From the NCBI RefSeq assembly GCF_007830335.1, contig NZ_VLKU01000005.1, forward strand, positions 216,767 to 280,766: a DNA stretch of 64,000 nt, read 5' to 3'. The notes under the pieces were generated by a model, which was given only the letters and a program-made list of their open reading frames with translations, was not told where the DNA came from and did not search any database. The translations under genes and the position numbers were made by a program. The stretch comes from Paracoccus sulfuroxidans. GTDB taxonomy: Bacteria; Pseudomonadota; Alphaproteobacteria; Rhodobacterales; Rhodobacteraceae. Every line of letters starts with the position of its first letter. Position 1 is the stretch's first letter. Positions 63,507 through 64,000 of this stretch are shown here, in pieces.

Positions 63507-64000
63507 TGGCTGTTCTGCTGCTGGGCGAAGTCACGAATGGAGAGCTCAACACCGACGCGACAGCGAAGGCGGTGGGCGCGCTGCAGGCTCTGGGCGATGT
63601 GACGGTGCTCTGCGCCGGTGCCCATGCGAAAGCGGCGGGCGAGGCTGCGGCCAAGATCGCCGGGGTCTCGAAGGTGCTGGTTGCGGAGAACGCGCTTTAC
63701 GGCCACCGGCTGGCCGAACCGACGGCGGCGCTGATCGTGTCGCTGGCGGGCGACTACAGTCATATCGCTGCACCTGCGACCACGGATGCCAAGAACATCA
63801 TGCCGCGCGTGGCGGCCCTGCTGGATGTGATGATCCTGTCGGATGTGTCGAAGATCGTCGACGCCGACACGTTCGAGCGCCCGGTCTATGCCGGCAACGC
63901 CATCCAGACGGTGAAATCGGGCGATGCGAAGAAGGTCATGACGATCCGCACGGCCAGCTTCAACGCGGCGGGCGAGGGCGGCTCGGCCTCGGTCGCGGAC
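63506..64000 (+). CDS. etfA: electron transfer flavoprotein alpha subunit, N-terminal part (cut by window edge)
   Basis: The first 165 residues of ETF alpha: [80 protein letters not shown]. The FAD-binding C-terminal domain lies beyond the window. With EtfB it carries electrons from flavin dehydrogenases to the ETF-quinone oxidoreductase. Confidence 0.96.
   Translation, partial: MAVLLLGEVTNGELNTDATAKAVGALQALGDVTVLCAGAHAKAAGEAAAKIAGVSKVLVAENALYGHRLAEPTAALIVSLAGDYSHIAAPATTDAKNIMPRVAALLDVMILSDVSKIVDADTFERPVYAGNAIQTVKSGDAKKVMTIRTASFNAAGEGGSASVAD

Overview
The window is a dense, high-GC alphaproteobacterial chromosome segment. It most resembles the Rhodobacteraceae/Paracoccus group: the protein families, the aerobic cobalamin pathway (CobG, CobF, CobN, CobE), the pheS/pheT and rpmI-rplT neighbourhood, and the etfBA locus next to a PduO-type adenosyltransferase all point there. 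This assignment is inferred from gene content; no 16S gene or other taxonomic marker is present. I see no tRNA, rRNA, CRISPR array, insertion sequence or prophage. Almost all of the content is core metabolism and housekeeping.

Layout. 1-4.9 kb: the 3' end of alanine dehydrogenase, mscL, a YfcG/YghU-like glutathione S-transferase, a membrane protein and pheT. 4.9-6.7 kb: an accessory island of three plus-strand genes (two small membrane proteins and an AT-rich secreted protein) lying between pheT and pheS. 6.7-9.5 kb: pheS, an ArsC-like reductase, rplT, rpmI and an Ala/Pro-repeat membrane protein. 9.5-19.1 kb: pyk, an N-formylglutamate amidohydrolase, a YqhA-like protein, a cation-efflux transporter, priA, a 43-residue membrane protein, the fsa-DUF484-xerC operon and a TSUP permease. 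19.1-25.5 kb: two RTX calcium-binding proteins, one with a C-terminal Hint self-processing domain, flanking an asparaginase, an IalB-like secreted protein and rlmN. 25.5-30.2 kb: the tightly overlapped operon gpmI-envC-ctpA-rppH. 30.2-36.7 kb: a lytic transglycosylase lipoprotein, YbaK, GlsB, dapD, a LOG-family hydrolase, rlmH-rsfS and a small lipoprotein. 36.9-40.8 kb: leuC and leuD, separated by an antisense membrane-protein gene, then a nuclease/phosphatase-fold secreted protein.

40.8-57.4 kb is the main functional block: cobalt uptake and aerobic cobalamin synthesis. A cobalamin riboswitch precedes cbtBA; a His-rich exported protein and bluB follow. cobO is read leftward. A second cobalamin riboswitch precedes DUF1636-cobW-cobN-cobG, then cobH-cobI-cobJ, cobK on the opposite strand, cobL-cobE-cobM-cobB-cobF, and an unrecognised 109-residue last gene. 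Most neighbours overlap by 1-4 bases, so translation is probably coupled. Together these genes supply cobalt import, insertion (CobN), most corrin-ring methylations and contraction, a,c-amidation (CobB), adenosylation (CobO) and the lower ligand base (BluB). cobA, cobC, cobD, cobQ, cobP/U, cobV and cobS/T are not in the window.

57.4-64 kb: a cytochrome c'/cytochrome b561 pair, parC, a short-chain dehydrogenase, a HIG1-type twin-membrane protein coupled to a second (PduO-type) corrinoid adenosyltransferase, and etfB with the start of etfA.

I found no clear-cut undescribed multi-gene system. The most unusual points are: the orphan genes inside the cobalamin cluster; divergent cobK/cobL start codons that overlap; the AT-rich insert splitting pheS from pheT; the RTX-Hint protein; a probable CTG start for rsfS; and a 43-residue membrane protein upstream of priA.
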